Assembly (NCBI RefSeq): GCF_932294415.1
Contig: NC_065543.1
Coordinates: 25,290,530-25,354,529 of the forward strand
DNA from: Quercus robur
Taxonomy: Eukaryota > Streptophyta > Magnoliopsida > Fagales > Fagaceae
DNA: 64,000 nt
Reading direction: 5' to 3'
Under the pieces are notes generated by a model that saw nothing but the letters and a program-made list of their open reading frames with translations, ran no database searches and was not told the DNA's origin. Below, one piece after another: positions 33,656 to 45,807 of the stretch (positions are counted from its first letter, which is position 1; every line of letters starts with the position of its first letter). The translations under genes and the position numbers were made by a program.

Positions 33656-34937
33656 CCCCTAGATTGATATTAAATAGGTTGATTATGTGTTGGTGATTGT
33701 GTGCTAATTCTTATATCGGATATATTATGGGTTGATCAATGTATATAAAAAAATTATAAGGAGTCTCAATTGTGATTAAATTAATTCTTTTGACATATAG
33801 CATGGATACGATGAGTACTCTTTTTTAAGTCTTTACATAGTAACTCACTTTTACAACAAAGAGAACTTAGCTAGAATCCACTAGGAAAGAAGCGTGAATC
33901 CACAAGTTGAATAGAGAAATTTTGAAATAGTCAACTTTTGTTTTTTTTTTTTTTTTAATTATGAAATAACCAACTTAGGTCAAAGGTCTACATCTTTATA
34001 TATATTCCCAAGTCATCGTACCATAACATGGAAACAAAAATCAAATCTCACCTAAATAAAGTTAAAATCTCCTAAAGTATTACTTTGTAAAAATAACAAA
34101 GTCTATTCCTAAGTCATGCTTCACCAAAATCACGAAAAGAATACCCCCTATCCAGTTGACGAGGTATTATACAAGATGTTAAGTACATGCGTAAACAACC
34201 ATGCGACTATGTCTTTCATCAATGCAGTTGCTCACGCTTACGCTTTAGCCAGAAAAGCAATTGAAGTAGTTGATTTCACTGTGTACATAGAATCAGCCCA
34301 CGAGAACTTTGAATGTATTCTCGCTGCTAATGCAATTTAGTCTTTCAGTAATAAAATTTAATTCTTGATTCTTAAAAAAAAAAAACAAAAAACAAAAAAC
34401 AAAGAAAAGAATAATTATGTTGATTCTCATGTGACCAACCCTAACCCCATTGGTTATACTTTCCCAAAATTCCCACATCACTTTTCCCACATTAAAATGT
34501 GAAAGTCACTGTGGAATCAAGATAGGGAATTGGTGAAAAGTACAATTCTATTTTGTTGGAGATGACACTGTCGGAAATTTGACCACAACAATTTTTCAAG
34601 TCTTTCAAAGCATCCTCCTGTAGTTTGATGGAACAAATATATTTTAAAAGAAAACCAAATTCGCATTGTTTATATGTTTTCTTGAATTTCATCAAAACGA
34701 AGCTAGCTGCTTATTTTTTATTTTATTGACCGCAGCACAAAATTACAAGGAATTGCCTACATCTTTGTTAGTATGATTATTCCATTGGGGATTTCATACA
34801 ATAAAACAAACATTTAAAAGAATTAAATGGTGGATTTTCTTTGCTTCCACTTCAATATTACAAGTTACAACTGTTTCTACAAACCAATGAAAGAATTCAC
34901 TCTTTTTTATTATTATTATTATTATTATTTTTTAATA
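33656..34937. other. Intergenic region downstream of the patatin-like gene
   Basis: AT-rich, with an A-rich run near 34374-34400 and a T run near 33942-33955. A 74-codon + strand ORF (34116-34340) contains SFINAVAHAYALARKAIE but matches no family I know. The 3' untranslated region of the minus-strand patatin gene must lie at the right end. Confidence 0.4.
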
Positions 34938-37090
34938 TCATTTGGACTTTGCAGCATGTCCATGAGGAGTCCTAGTTTCGCGAAGCCGCTTCTCTTCGGA
35001 GAGTAGTTTTGCGAACCTGCAAGAACATATATATGTTTTTATTAGACTAACATGATAACGAAGCAGAACTTACTACACAAATTGTTAGAAGTTAAATATT
35101 TGTTTGATTTATACCTTTTGAGAGCCTCTTCATTACTCTCTTCACTCGTAGGCTCAAAAAGGCCTGTGTCCAAATTCACCCTAGAAACTTGTTTCTTCAA
35201 CAGTCCTTCACCAACCTTCACAAGATCATCCAAATTTTTCTTTGTGGCTTTATCCACAGAAGTAACATCCCCACTTAGCGCGTCATCCTGAAATTAGTGG
35301 TAGGGAAGAAAAGTCGAACAAAAGGCTCTTGAATTATTTTATTATAATGATATTCTTGAATGTAAAAATGGGCATGAATTATATTAATACCTGAATCCGA
35401 AGGTAGCTTTTCTCTGAATGAAGGGCTTGGAAAACTACAGAATTGTGTACATCAACCATATCAGCACTTGCTTGCGTAAATACATCAACTATAGGAGTGG
35501 AACCCCCGCTTGTTAACCAACTCAAAATACCCCACTTAGCTGCCTTATGTGCATCATATTTCTTTTCAGCTTTGGAAGATCCAGTTCCTAATGATATAAC
35601 CAGAAACCTTCCATAGTCCATTGGTTTGATGGGGAAGTCAGGACTTCCTCTGATAACCTCTTTTGTTACTTCACCAATTGCAACTAAAGCCTAGAAATGC
35701 ACAAATTTGTAAGTTAATCTACTAAAGAAAAAATATATGTTTAAGTTTAATTTTTTAGGGTATGATATCAAATTAATTTTTATTTATACATACCGGATTA
35801 TTTGCAGCAACTCCTCCATCAATAAGGTTAAATTCTCTCACTTTTCCGTCCGCATCTTTGGTTTCAAAGTAATGAGCTGGAAGATAAGTTGGTGCAGCTG
35901 AGGTTGCAATGCATATGTCTGAGACTAAAGCATCTAAGCTTGGGTTTTTCTTCACCTGGTGCAATTGAAAATTATTAGAATTCAGCTCCATCATCTCTAA
36001 TCACTTATTTACAAGTGATCAACATTGTAATTTCACTTGGGATAAAAAAGATGGGAAGGTAAATTTAAAAAGAGAAGAAGTTAAACCTCAAAGCTGGAGA
36101 AGATAGTTGGCTGGAGTCGCTTGATGTCAAATGTTGTGATGACAACATTCGTCAATGTCTGGTGCAATCTTGTGTTTCCAAGTTTTTCCTTGACAAGGCT
36201 ATGTAGATACTTGCCATTGTATTTTGGCCCAGATAGAGCTTTTATTATCTTTGTAGTTTGAGGAAACAACGGGAAACTGTAATTTGAAAATGTGAGATCA
36301 TGTTAATAAATAAAACAATGGTACCTGGTTAATAAGAAAATAAGATACTTGTACACTATTTGTTTGTTATTGTCTTTTAACTTTTTAACTTATTTGTTTA
36401 TATACAAAATTTTAAAACGTTACTTTTTTAGATACAACTATACTTTAATGTACTTTCACTAAATAAACACAAACTTTTATTAAAATGTTACATCCATAGA
36501 CACTTATTAATTAACGAGCTTTTGATCTCATCGAAATCAATATATATAGTAAGTGTTACCTATTTTGTGGAAAGATTTTTGGACAGTTGTTTAGGTAGAA
36601 GTCCTTGATATCCTTGGCGGCATACAAGGGTCGGTTCTTTTCATTTGGGCTAGCCAGCATGGCAGTCACAAGACCACCTGTGCTTGTTCCTGCAATCACA
36701 TCAAAATAATCTGCAATTCTTGCATCTTCACCATCTAGCTTCTGCATCATATCCAAACAATTTATGAGTAAGTACTCAATATATGCTGAGTGATTACAAT
36801 GATATAAATGAATGAAAATGGTGAATTTTTTTAATATGAAAGTGAAGAGAAAGCTGGTTATAGTTCTCATTAATATAAATCTGTAATGTGCCCTACAAAG
36901 TGCACTTTTAACAGCTGTGATTTCTCATGGAAACATATGAGGCTAAATTATATTCTACCTGAAGCTCAGATTCTAAAAAACTAAGGATAACTCCTGGAAT
37001 AACTCCTCTTATTCCACCACCATCAATGCTGAGAACAGTTATTAGGTTTCCATAAGTAGGGGGCTGTATGGCTAAACTTGTTGCTTCCAT
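34938..37090 (-). CDS. Patatin-like lipid acyl hydrolase, intact seven-exon gene
   Basis: Seven exons on the minus strand: 37090-36959, 36741-36560, 36276-36087, 35955-35794, 35690-35391, 35287-35115 and 35016-34938 (TGA). All introns are GT-AG and all phases join, giving 405 residues, the usual length for plant patatin-like proteins. Oxyanion-hole motif DGGGIRG (residues 23-29), nucleophile elbow GTSTGG with Ser64, and DGG with Asp214 form the Ser-Asp catalytic dyad. The block [13 protein letters not shown] precedes the Asp. The family hydrolyses galactolipids and phospholipids in the cytosol or at membranes, often in stress or defence. No signal peptide is apparent, unlike storage patatins. 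The start is the first ATG in frame, just ahead of the conserved domain. A degenerate copy of exon 1 lies at 42689-42820. Confidence 0.96.
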
Positions 37091-37217
37091 GGAGAATTAA
37101 CTAAGGTATACTTAAAGAGAGATTTTTTGAGAGCCTTTGGGAGATACTTTGAACCTTTAAGAGCCTTTGAATTAGGGTTCTGTGATCTTGATTTCAAATT
37201 GACATAAGTTTGGGACG

Positions 37218-37225
37218 TATTTATA
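37218..37225 (-). promoter_or_regulatory. Likely TATA box of the patatin-like gene
   Basis: TATAAATA on the minus strand, about 130 bp upstream of the ATG, leaving room for a leader of about 100 nt. The leader region contains the repeated string GAGCCTTT. Confidence 0.6.
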
Positions 37226-37834
37226 GACTCATTTCAAGTTTCCACCATGCATGTCATGGATCATCACGCCCTAGAAAATGTCAATGGATAAACACGCTTC
37301 AATGTTGACCCAATTGTACCATCTTGGATATGATTGTACAAGTTGGACTACTATAGCCGGGTAGCCTAGTCGTGAACTATGTTAACAATTAATGGAAAAA
37401 AAAATTCATATAAATTCAAATGTTACCTAACTTGGAGATTGGCACAGAATTGGTCTCCCATCAGTTGGCCATGGACACTGTTAGAATTGTAGGTGAGACC
37501 AGAAGAATTGTAGGTATGACTGATTAGGTGAAACAACACAGACAAACGTGGGACTAGTTAGGCCTAACTGATGGTTTGGATGAGTTTGCTATACCCATAG
37601 TTAATCCCTATCAATTGGCGTAGTATATAATCTTTATTCTCAAGTTGCTGGCTAAATTCACGGAAAGGACATGTAAGCACCTCATTCAAGCATTAGAAAA
37701 AAATCAAATTATGGTTAAACACGTTAATTTTAATTTCGCAAAAGGCGGCCCTCAAGAAACCAGTGCTAAATCATGGTCAAATCAGGCAACGAGACCTTGC
37801 AAGGCGATTCTTCATGTCGAATGCCAATTAATTA
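37226..37834. other. Upstream region of the patatin-like gene
   Basis: No gene recognised. The ORF starting at 37645 runs into the MITE and is not supported as a gene. Confidence 0.4.
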
Positions 37835-38001
37835 GAGAAATGCTACGTCTACAACATTTTTATAACAAATCACAGGTGGTTAGTTGTTATTGGTTCAAAT
37901 TTAAAACTAACACTAAGATTATTTTTGCCCTAATAATAACAACCAGTAACAACTTGCCACTTAGAATTTATTGTAAAAATGTTGTAGACATATCATTTCT
38001 C
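37835..38001. mobile_element. Mutator-like MITE, 167 bp, 9 bp TSD
   Basis: Terminal inverted repeats of roughly 35 bp: the left end starts GAGAAATGCTACGTCTACAA and the right end, reverse-complemented, GAGAAATGATATGTCTACAA, both continuing CATTTTTA. They are flanked on both sides by AATTAATTA (37826-37834 and 38002-38010). A 9 bp duplication and long inverted repeats fit a non-autonomous Mutator-like element. No coding capacity. Confidence 0.88.
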
Positions 38002-38010
38002 AATTAATTA

Positions 38011-39036
38011 TTCACAAGAAATTATAGAGAATTCAACAAAGGTACTGGAATCATAGTTGCACGTAACCTCAAGTACATGGTAAACAATTAGAAAAGAAGT
38101 TAATCATGATTTGATTAACTTCAGGCCTTATGCTACACTGAGGAAATATAAGTTAAAAAAAAAGAGAGAGAGAAGTTCATCACGTTTTTCAGGCCTTATG
38201 AATTTCACTTTAAAATAAGATGAAATGGTCTATTTTGTGGATTTCTGACTGCAAAGTCAATAAGTTAACTAAACATTAATCATTTTAGTTACTCTATCCG
38301 AACGGTAAAATTCTGGTTGTTTCTCTCCGTTGTACATGGGTTATAGCATATACTCTAGGTAGGTGAAACTAGTGTAAATTAGTAAAAACCACATCTGTGA
38401 AAGAGCTTGTTTATATTGCAGTGACAAAAAAACAATACCAAGTGGAACAAAAATGACATCAAAACCTTTAAAAAAAAACAAAAAGACAGGCATCAATATG
38501 TGCATATGCATATTGCGAACAATTTAACTGGTTCTTAAGCCAAACACTACTTTTTCTAAAGTTACAGAATTTAAAGAAATGACTCAGCAACAGCGCACAG
38601 TATAGAAAAAATAGCACGAGAAAAAGTCAAACCAGAAAACAATAGCATCAGTATGAGCATATTTATGATTCACATTACTTGTCAAGGCAGCAAAGTATGA
38701 GTAATAGCACAACAACAAAAGCATGCCACATTTAGAGAAGACTCATCAGCATTCTCCAACAATTAATTTATGAATGGGAAAACGAAATTGAATTTCAATT
38801 CATGAACTTGCGTCCTTCGTATATATAACATTTTAAAGCCCGTACTACATAAAATTTTAGTAATTTATTCGGTCAATCATTAATCCTTCTTACTTTCTAT
38901 GTTGCGCGTGCAATTATGGCCACAATATATGTTTCAAAGGGTAAGAAAGTATCAAAATCCTCTTCTTTTGGGTTGTCAGTTCCAAACATGCTTGAGAATA
39001 TAATATACTTTGTTAGAAGTTATTCCAAAGAGATAA

Positions 39037-39073
<37 letters not shown>

Positions 39074-39904
39074 ACTGAGCCATAAAAACCTTGGCCCATG
39101 AAATGGTGAGGCTCCATTTATCATGCATACACTTCATATGAATGATTCTTCTTGGTTTCAGATATTAATTTTTCATTGGTTCAAACACGTGTGTTTGTGT
39201 GTGTATATATATAGGTATAACCAGGAATTCTATTAGTGAAAATTAAAACGGATTTTTCTCATAATGGTCATACTAACAACAGATGAACCTCGGGTTGCTA
39301 TCATGGTAAGCCATACAAGTTTAAACCATTAGATAATCCACTGAACCATGCAAATAGCCAATAATGTAACTTGCAGCACGAGCAGCAGAAGTAGTTTCTG
39401 TTGAGTTAAAACATGTTTTTCTTGGTTATGGAATATTTGGCTGCACCTAAGAGCTTTTCAAAGCACTATATAGATGCTGTAGACGAAAAACAAGGGACAA
39501 AAGAAAATTAGGAGGCTGACTGGATTTTATGGGCACCTTGAACCATCAAAGAGGAAATAATCATGTGAAAAATTTACAATTAAACCTATTCTATTAGATT
39601 AAGTTTCATTCGAGTATTTGTTTTATTCAAGGTCCATTAAGTTGTGCTCTGTCTTCCCTCACTACTCACTAGTCAGTTGTTCGTAAGGCTAATTCTGGCC
39701 TATATGTATTGCAGCTCATGAGGTCTATTTGTCCAACTTAATAAAATTTGTATAAGTCTGAATTCTATGGTAAATTTCCGCGTTTATTGGACTATAAGTC
39801 TGAATAAATTCTATGGTAAATTTCCACCTTCAACACCACGTTTGTTACATATAGTGCATATGTTTGATACATATGATATACCAAACCCTAATACCAACAT
39901 TACT
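38011..39904. other. Intergenic region, no gene recognised
   Basis: AT-rich. It contains a TA/AAATAT microsatellite (about 39035-39073), a GT/TA run (about 39190-39215) and a local direct duplication near 39750-39830 sharing TAAGTCTGAAT and TTCTATGGTAAATTTCC. No ORF with a recognisable domain. Confidence 0.5.
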
Positions 39905-42060
39905 CCGATGAGTACCAAATTTTGGGGATCACCATAATTATTCATGTTTATCATGTTTTGATCATTGGTTATGTGTTTTATACACTTTTCTCATTGAGTG
40001 CTTGCTCATGCATTGGTCATGCATATCACATGCACACTAGATACATCTTTGCTGCACACACTTGATCACTTCATATGTTTTTACATTCACTCATGCTAGT
40101 TAAATCTTTTTATACCTTTTAGCAAATATAACATGTTCTTGTATTTTTGTCATGCTTGGGACTATATCTTGTTCTTTCATCCTTAGCATGTCATGTTCTT
40201 TATGCTTTGTAGCATTTTCTGTTTTTGTCTTTCGCTTGAGCTTCATTTTCTCATTCATCTTGCATCCTTCATGCATCATCTTTTATCCTTGTTCATATCT
40301 TCTTTTCTTTCCATCATTCCTCTTGATTCATTTGTCTATTCATGACAAAAAGGGGGAGAGTATCGTCATTTCTATATGACTCGTGTGCACACTCTTAGGG
40401 GGAGAAACTCTACCTTATGCATACTCGTAGGGGGAGAAAGCCATAGGGGAGATGCATATACCAAGGGGGAGAAGACATTTTTTATGAAAAAACCTTATTT
40501 TGTCTTGTTCTACCTTATGCTTGTTTTCTCGTTGCTTTATGGTGCTTTGAGTTTCATTTAGTATCTATGATTTGTTGCTCTCATCGCATCGTGCTTATGT
40601 GTTGGACATGCATACATCCTTATGCTATTGTGTCTTATTGGTTGCATGTTCGGATGATCTTTTGCTTTGCTATATGATCATTGTAGTCATTTCCATATGA
40701 CTGTTTTGGTGTATGATCAAGTTCCTCACATGTTTCATATAATGTTTACTTTATCACAATTTACTTGTTATATTTTACTTGTCCTTTTATCACATGATTT
40801 ACCTTAAGGATCTAATGTGTTTTGTGCAAGTATTTCAGGTTATAGGTATATATGTTCCAAGTGCTTCACAGCTTCTAGATTTAGGTGTGAGTGAGTTTTG
40901 CCATTATTCCCAAACTCCTGTTTAAATCTAGAGTCTGTTATAGAGTGTTTTGTCACGGAATAGCCAAAGGGAGAGATTGTAAAGTTGTGATTTATAACTA
41001 TGTCTTATATTGGCTTTATTCTATGACAGAAAGTGTTGTAATTACTTTAATTTTGTTCCTTTTATTTTGTGGGATTTTATTGTATTGGGTTTAGTATTAA
41101 GTTGGTGAAGACTCAAGCCTAAATGAAGATCAGTGCATTTTGCGACTAGCTTACAAAAAGTTTGTGAGAAGGGTTCCCGTGAAAAGGGCATGTGAAAAGC
41201 ACATGACTAGAAGATAAAGAGTCATGTCAAACTGTCAATTTCGTGAGTATTTCACAGGTAAGGCCTTCCTGTGAGATACCCGTGAGACTCTCTGCCTAGA
41301 AGATTTTTAAGTCTGACTTTCTTACCCTTCACTCATACTATATATACCCTCATTATCCATAAATGTAAAAGAGGTCATTTAGAGAAAAAAACCCTAGATA
41401 GGTTTTCTACAACACACACACTCATTTTTTAGAGAAAGAGTTACTCATCCTTAGTGAGAAATCATTGTAGCCTTTTCTCCTTTCCTCTTCCATTGTCATA
41501 ATTTGAGAGGAGATTTGTATCCAAACACAACCCACACCTATTCAGAGTGTAGAGAGTGTTTTGGAGCTTGAGAAGTTTTGGGGAATTGCCAAAAGAAGCC
41601 GATGAGGCTTGGCAGATGCAATCGGGCGTATTGCGGGATCCGGAAAGCTAGACAAGACATTGTTCCGAGAAGCCTTGTTGGAGTAGGAGCTTGGAGGGCT
41701 TAGGTACATTGGGTAGATTAGGCTTGGAGGGTCTCTTGCTATTCATGTATCCCAACTTATTGTCTAGTGGATCAATTTACCGCTTGGAAGGCGGCGGAGA
41801 GGTTTTTCGCCGAGTTCTTCGGTTTCCCCATCGATAACACATCGGCATGTTATCTTGTGTTTACATCTCTCTTCCCTCACTCTTGTGCTTTACTTTTATT
41901 GTTTGTTGTTCATGTTTATGCACTAGAGTAGTATCAATTGTTTGCGCTTCATTTACTCTTATTTCCGCACTTAGATAAGTTAGAGTAAAAGCAATATAGC
42001 CGTAATTTTTAATTGGGATCTAAACAGCTCTTGTGCTTTTAACACATTTTCGAGCTTTCA
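39905..42060 (+). mobile_element. Truncated non-autonomous Sirevirus-like element (3' part)
   Basis: Collinear with 50160-52283: internal non-coding region with a ladder of G-rich tracts (AAGGGGGAG, TAGGGGGAG and similar at about 40350, 40397, 40429, 40445 and 40464) and the last PPT (CCAAAGGGAGAGATTG, about 40963-40977), then an LTR (40978-42060). The left end cuts into the internal region at ACTCCGATGAGTACC, so the 5' LTR and leader are missing. No TSD can be defined. Confidence 0.85.
40978..42060 (+). repeat. LTR of the truncated Sirevirus-like copy
   Basis: Starts TGTAAAGTTGTGATTTATAA and ends near CGAGCTTTCA, matching the LTRs at 48537-49599 and 51220-52283. Many CG sites of the other copies are TG or CA here (for example GCGAG against GTGAG), consistent with deamination after methylation. 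Confidence 0.85.
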
Positions 42061-42688
42061 ATTTAATTTCGCACTTGGTATAAATTTTTTTTAGGTGGTG
42101 GTATGGTATAATTATATTAGTAGGATTTGGATTTATATCTCGATCAATAATTAATTTCAAATGCAACTATAATGGAATTGTGAGATCTGATGTAGAAGTT
42201 TGAAAAGTAGAGAGGTAAAAGGTTGAAAGGTTAAGATAAATATTTTGATCTAAAGACTAAAATTAAAAGTTATTTTTAATTTTCAATCTCATCTATTGAT
42301 TTACTAGCATCAAATCTAGATCTGTAAGAAGTATGGGTTGAAGTGATAGTCCATTAATATTTTATGGTGTTTCAGAAAACCTTTGAATGGATGCATGCAT
42401 GTAAAACTTCGATGAGAATAGGAATTTATATTTGTTATTCTAGTTGCACTCATTTAATTGATCTTTGGTTCACTCTTTTAATTGATCTTTGTTCCAGTGA
42501 AATATTTAGTTTTAATTGAGAAACATTCATTGAGCTATTTAATTTAACATGTTGGGACAATAACTTGTGTTTCATTGATGTTCTAGTGAGATATTTAATT
42601 TCATTTAACGTGTTGAACTTTCCATTAAGCTTATAATAACAACGATGAAAAATTAATGCTGGATTGATTTAACTTATATTTATTCTAC
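42061..42688. other. Intergenic region between the truncated element and the patatin exon copy
   Basis: No gene recognised. Short direct duplications (TTAATTGATCTTTG twice; GTGARATATTTA twice) occur near 42455-42600. The right end shares a few bases of patatin intron 1 (donor-like GTAGAATA). Confidence 0.45.
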
Positions 42689-42907
42689 TCGAAGCTCAGA
42701 TTCTAGGAAATAAAGGATAGTTCTTAGGATAATCCTTCTATTTCCATCTCCATCAATACTGGGAATGGTGATTAGGTTTCCTTGAGTTGGAGGATGTAGG
42801 GATACACTTGTTGCTTCCTTGAGAGAGTGAAGTGTAGGTATATATATATTCTCTGTATGTGTGTATGTGTGTTTTAGAGAGAGAAAGAGAGAGTTTTAGA
42901 GCCTTTT
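42689..42907 (-). pseudogene. Degenerate copy of patatin exon 1 and its 5' flank
   Basis: 42689-42820 aligns with the 132 bp exon 1 of the gene at 34938-37090 without a gap. The ATG is AAG, and the oxyanion motif DGGGIRG reads DGDGNRR, so it cannot make an active enzyme. The ends EATS, GNLIT, SID and FLESEL are still legible. The flank 42821-42907 aligns loosely with the leader of the intact gene (AGAGAGA...GAGCCTTT). The remaining exons are absent. The homology is cut at 42907 by a LINE fragment. Confidence 0.88.
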
Positions 42908-43242
42908 GTTGTAAAATACAACAGATCGGAATGTATTGATCTGGAAGAAAAATCAGTCTCAGTCGTTCTCAGTGAAATCAGCCTATCAGGTTGCTATTAG
43001 GATGAAGGAGCCGACACAAATTGAGCATTCCACAACAACCACTGAGAGGCCTATATGGAGGAAGCTCTGGAAATTGAATGTGCCTCCAAAAGTCCAGATG
43101 TTCCTTTGGAGTGCTTGCTTAAACATTCTGCCAACCAGGGAAAATTTAAATAGGCGAAGAGTGCAGGTGGATCCTCACTGTGAAATCTGTTGCCAACAAC
43201 CCGATTCAGTTGGACATTTACTATGGGAGTGTCCACTGGCAC
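42908..43242 (+). mobile_element. LINE 3' fragment, part 1 (zf-RVT)
   Basis: The open frame from about 42936 contains FSVKSAYQVAIR, WRKLWKLNVPPKVQMFLW, NILPTRENLNRRR and the zf-RVT Cys/His pattern (CEICCQQPDSVGHLLWECPLA), as at 6916-7212. It is 5' truncated before the RT. It is interrupted at 43243 by the hAT element after the target sequence ACTGGCAC and resumes at 46748. Its frame is open on both sides of the insertion. Confidence 0.9.
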
Positions 43243-43345
43243 CTATGAAGCACGGATGCGTTTCGGGACTCGGGTGCAGGTGCGGGTGCGGGACTCGGCA
43301 ATTTTTGAAAAAGGTGGGTGCGGGTGCGGCAGGACTCGGCGATTA
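43243..43345. repeat. hAT left terminal and subterminal repeats
   Basis: After the TIR, GGACTCGG occurs three times (43268, about 43291 and about 43332) and GGTGCGGGTGCGG twice. Such repeats are the usual transposase binding sites in hAT elements. Confidence 0.75.
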
Positions 43346-43589
43346 AAAAATTATTAAAAATATTTTTATAATATATGTTTAATATATTGCTAAGCATAAT
43401 TTTACTTTTTCACATTATATAAACAAATACCAAATTTAAGAGCAATAGTAGATAACAACTAAAACATGATGTTCATAAATTAAATATAATCCACAAGATT
43501 GAAACTAAAACATTCCATGATGTTTGGAAATTAGAATACAACTCATAAGTTTGAAACTAAAACAAAATAAAAGATAATCAACAAGACAA

Positions 43590-45807
43590 TCAAATACAAA
43601 TATCATCATCCTCAAAATCAATAGCTTCACTTCGAACTTCACTTTCACTAGTAGTAGCACTAGTGTTAACATTCCCAATAACTATAGCCTCCAACTCTAT
43701 CTCATCAAGTGTAAGAGCTGCATTCTCAAGAATTCCAGCTCCTCCATGCATGTCGCTCTCATTCCAAGAGTCTCCTGCAATATCCCACATCTTTGTTGCA
43801 GTATGTATGTACTCTTCATTGCGCCTTGACAAGAGTCGAAGATTAGAATGCACATATACCAAATCCTCAGCGCGTGCAGGAGCCATTTTGTTTCTTTTTA
43901 AGGAATGAATGAATTTGTACGTGCTCCAATTTCTCTCAGCACATGAGGATGAGCAAGGTTGTCCAAGAAATTTAAGGGCAAGGGTTTGAAGAGTTGGAAA
44001 TGCGGAGCCATGGTATTGCCACCAAACCAAAGGTAGTAAGGTCCACCTATCCGTCAAGACACTTGGTGAAGGAAACCTCCCTCCTGAAAATTTAGCAAAC
44101 TCATACTTCACCACCGTTAAGTCATTCTCATCTTCAAAGTATCGCTCCAAACACTTGCTTCTTTCCATAGAAATTTCATGATCCCGATGTGGAGGGATGC
44201 GTTTTGGATTCTCCGAAATCCATTCAATGGAGTAATACCTAGTTAAAGATTAAAAAACAAATATAGATCAAGTGTGTGTTTTACTAAAAGGGTGAACTAA
44301 GGAAAATAGATAATAAATGTACTTACTTAGGATTTAAGGAATGAGCCAAGCAATGTAGTGGTGTAGAATTTTTAGTCCACCGATCAATGAGTATATCATA
44401 CACCACACTCCAAAATGAGTTATATTGATCATCTTCCAAGCCTTCATGCCGATATATCACTGCTTTCACCTTCTCTATCATGGAATCCCACATCTCATAC
44501 ACAAGATGAAGACAAAGCTTATCTGTGTCGGCTATTCGTAGCATATCATAAATGGGTGCCGTGAATTCAAGGATATAATCAATATTATCCCACCAAAGAT
44601 CACTTAGAATCATATCTTTCACCTTTTGAGCTTTTCCAACGTCATCCTCCCTATAAGAAGCCCATTGGTCACTAATAGCCATGGCTTGAAGGCATCTTTT
44701 TATCAACTTCAACCTTTTCAACGTTACAACCACCGAAGCAAATCTAGTATCAGCAACTTGGAGCAATTTTAATGGACAAAATTCATTAAACATTGCCAAC
44801 CTCATAGAATGATTCATGATAAAAACACGTATGAAGGATGCATCATCAGCAACACGTGTAATCCAACTACATTCCTCATATGTAACTTCATTCTTTTCAG
44901 TGTTTTTTGCTGCACAAATATTCTTCAAAGCTAGATTGAGAGTGTGGACAACACAAGGTGTCCAAAATATTTTAGGATACTCACCCTCAATAAGAGCTCC
45001 AGCAGCCTTCATCACATTTGCATTATCAGTGATAACTTGGACAACTTTTTCATGTCCAATATCTTTTATAGCATCCTTCAACACCCCAGCAATGTAATGC
45101 TTATCTTTGAACTCACCTGACCCATCAATTGCCTTTATAAACACTGGACCCCCATCTAATACAGCCATAATGTTAATAAGAGGCCTCCTTTGTGGATCTG
45201 ACCATCCATCAGAAACTATACTTACACCATTTTCAAGCCAAGAGTCCTTAATTGGTTTCAAGAGTCTTTCAACATGAGCTCTTTCCTTTTGCAAAAGTGT
45301 TGTTCTCAAAGCATTGTATCCAGGAGGAAGATAACCCGGAATGCTATGAGTAGCAGCAAATGCATAGGAACTACGATAATGTGGGTTCCTTGCAAAGTTA
45401 AATGGAAGCCCACCGGTGTAAAACATCCTAGCAATTCTACTATCTAAATCATGTCTAGCATTATTCTGAAATGCTTTCTCCAAAGTAGTATTCATAGTCA
45501 CCTTCCTCCTCTTAGCATCAACCGGATTTGTACTATGACTACTATCACTCCCTTCTTGTCTCCGAAATGGGGAAATAGGTATCCCACGGCCTGGGGGAGG
45601 TGGGGGTAAGGGAATTTGACTTCTCTGTTCTTGCTCTAACTTATTAGCCTCAACTTGATCATGCATTCGCTGCATTTCCAACCTATGGCTCTTTGACACA
45701 TTACGGCATGCTCTAATACCTTTTTCTACTTTAGTCACATACTGCCAAAGAGGAGATTCAGCATTTGACACTTCTTGTGAACTTTTTGTGCTATTAACTT
45801 CGTCCAT
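43590..45807 (-). CDS. hAT transposase, open but lacking the BED zinc finger
   Basis: Two exons (45807-44327 and 44238-43590) joined by a GT-AG intron give 709 residues without a stop. The RNase H-like core has Asp200 (SDGWSDP), Asp261 (VITDNANV), the Cys285/His288 pair (CVVHTLN) and Glu595 (SCAERNWS). The hAT C-terminal dimerisation block (FPTLQTLALKFLGQ) is present and the tail is acidic. The N terminus reads SPLWQYVTKVEK and passes straight to GIRACRNVSKSH. In relatives a BED zinc finger of roughly 35-45 residues lies between these strings, so DNA binding may be lost or supplied in trans. The start is the first ATG ahead of the conserved SPLW motif. The neighbouring TIRs make it the element's own transposase. 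Confidence 0.9.

Noticed and set aside
34116..34340. 74-codon + strand ORF downstream of the patatin gene
   Set aside because: No recognisable domain, no clear splice partner or promoter; length is within chance.
37645..38007. 120-codon + strand ORF
   Set aside because: Its second half is the MITE; the first half shows no known motif.
42073..42084. TTGGTATAAA after the truncated Sirevirus-like LTR as a PBS, implying an internal-LTR-internal structure
   Set aside because: Only partial similarity to TTGGTATCAGA, and no leader similarity follows.
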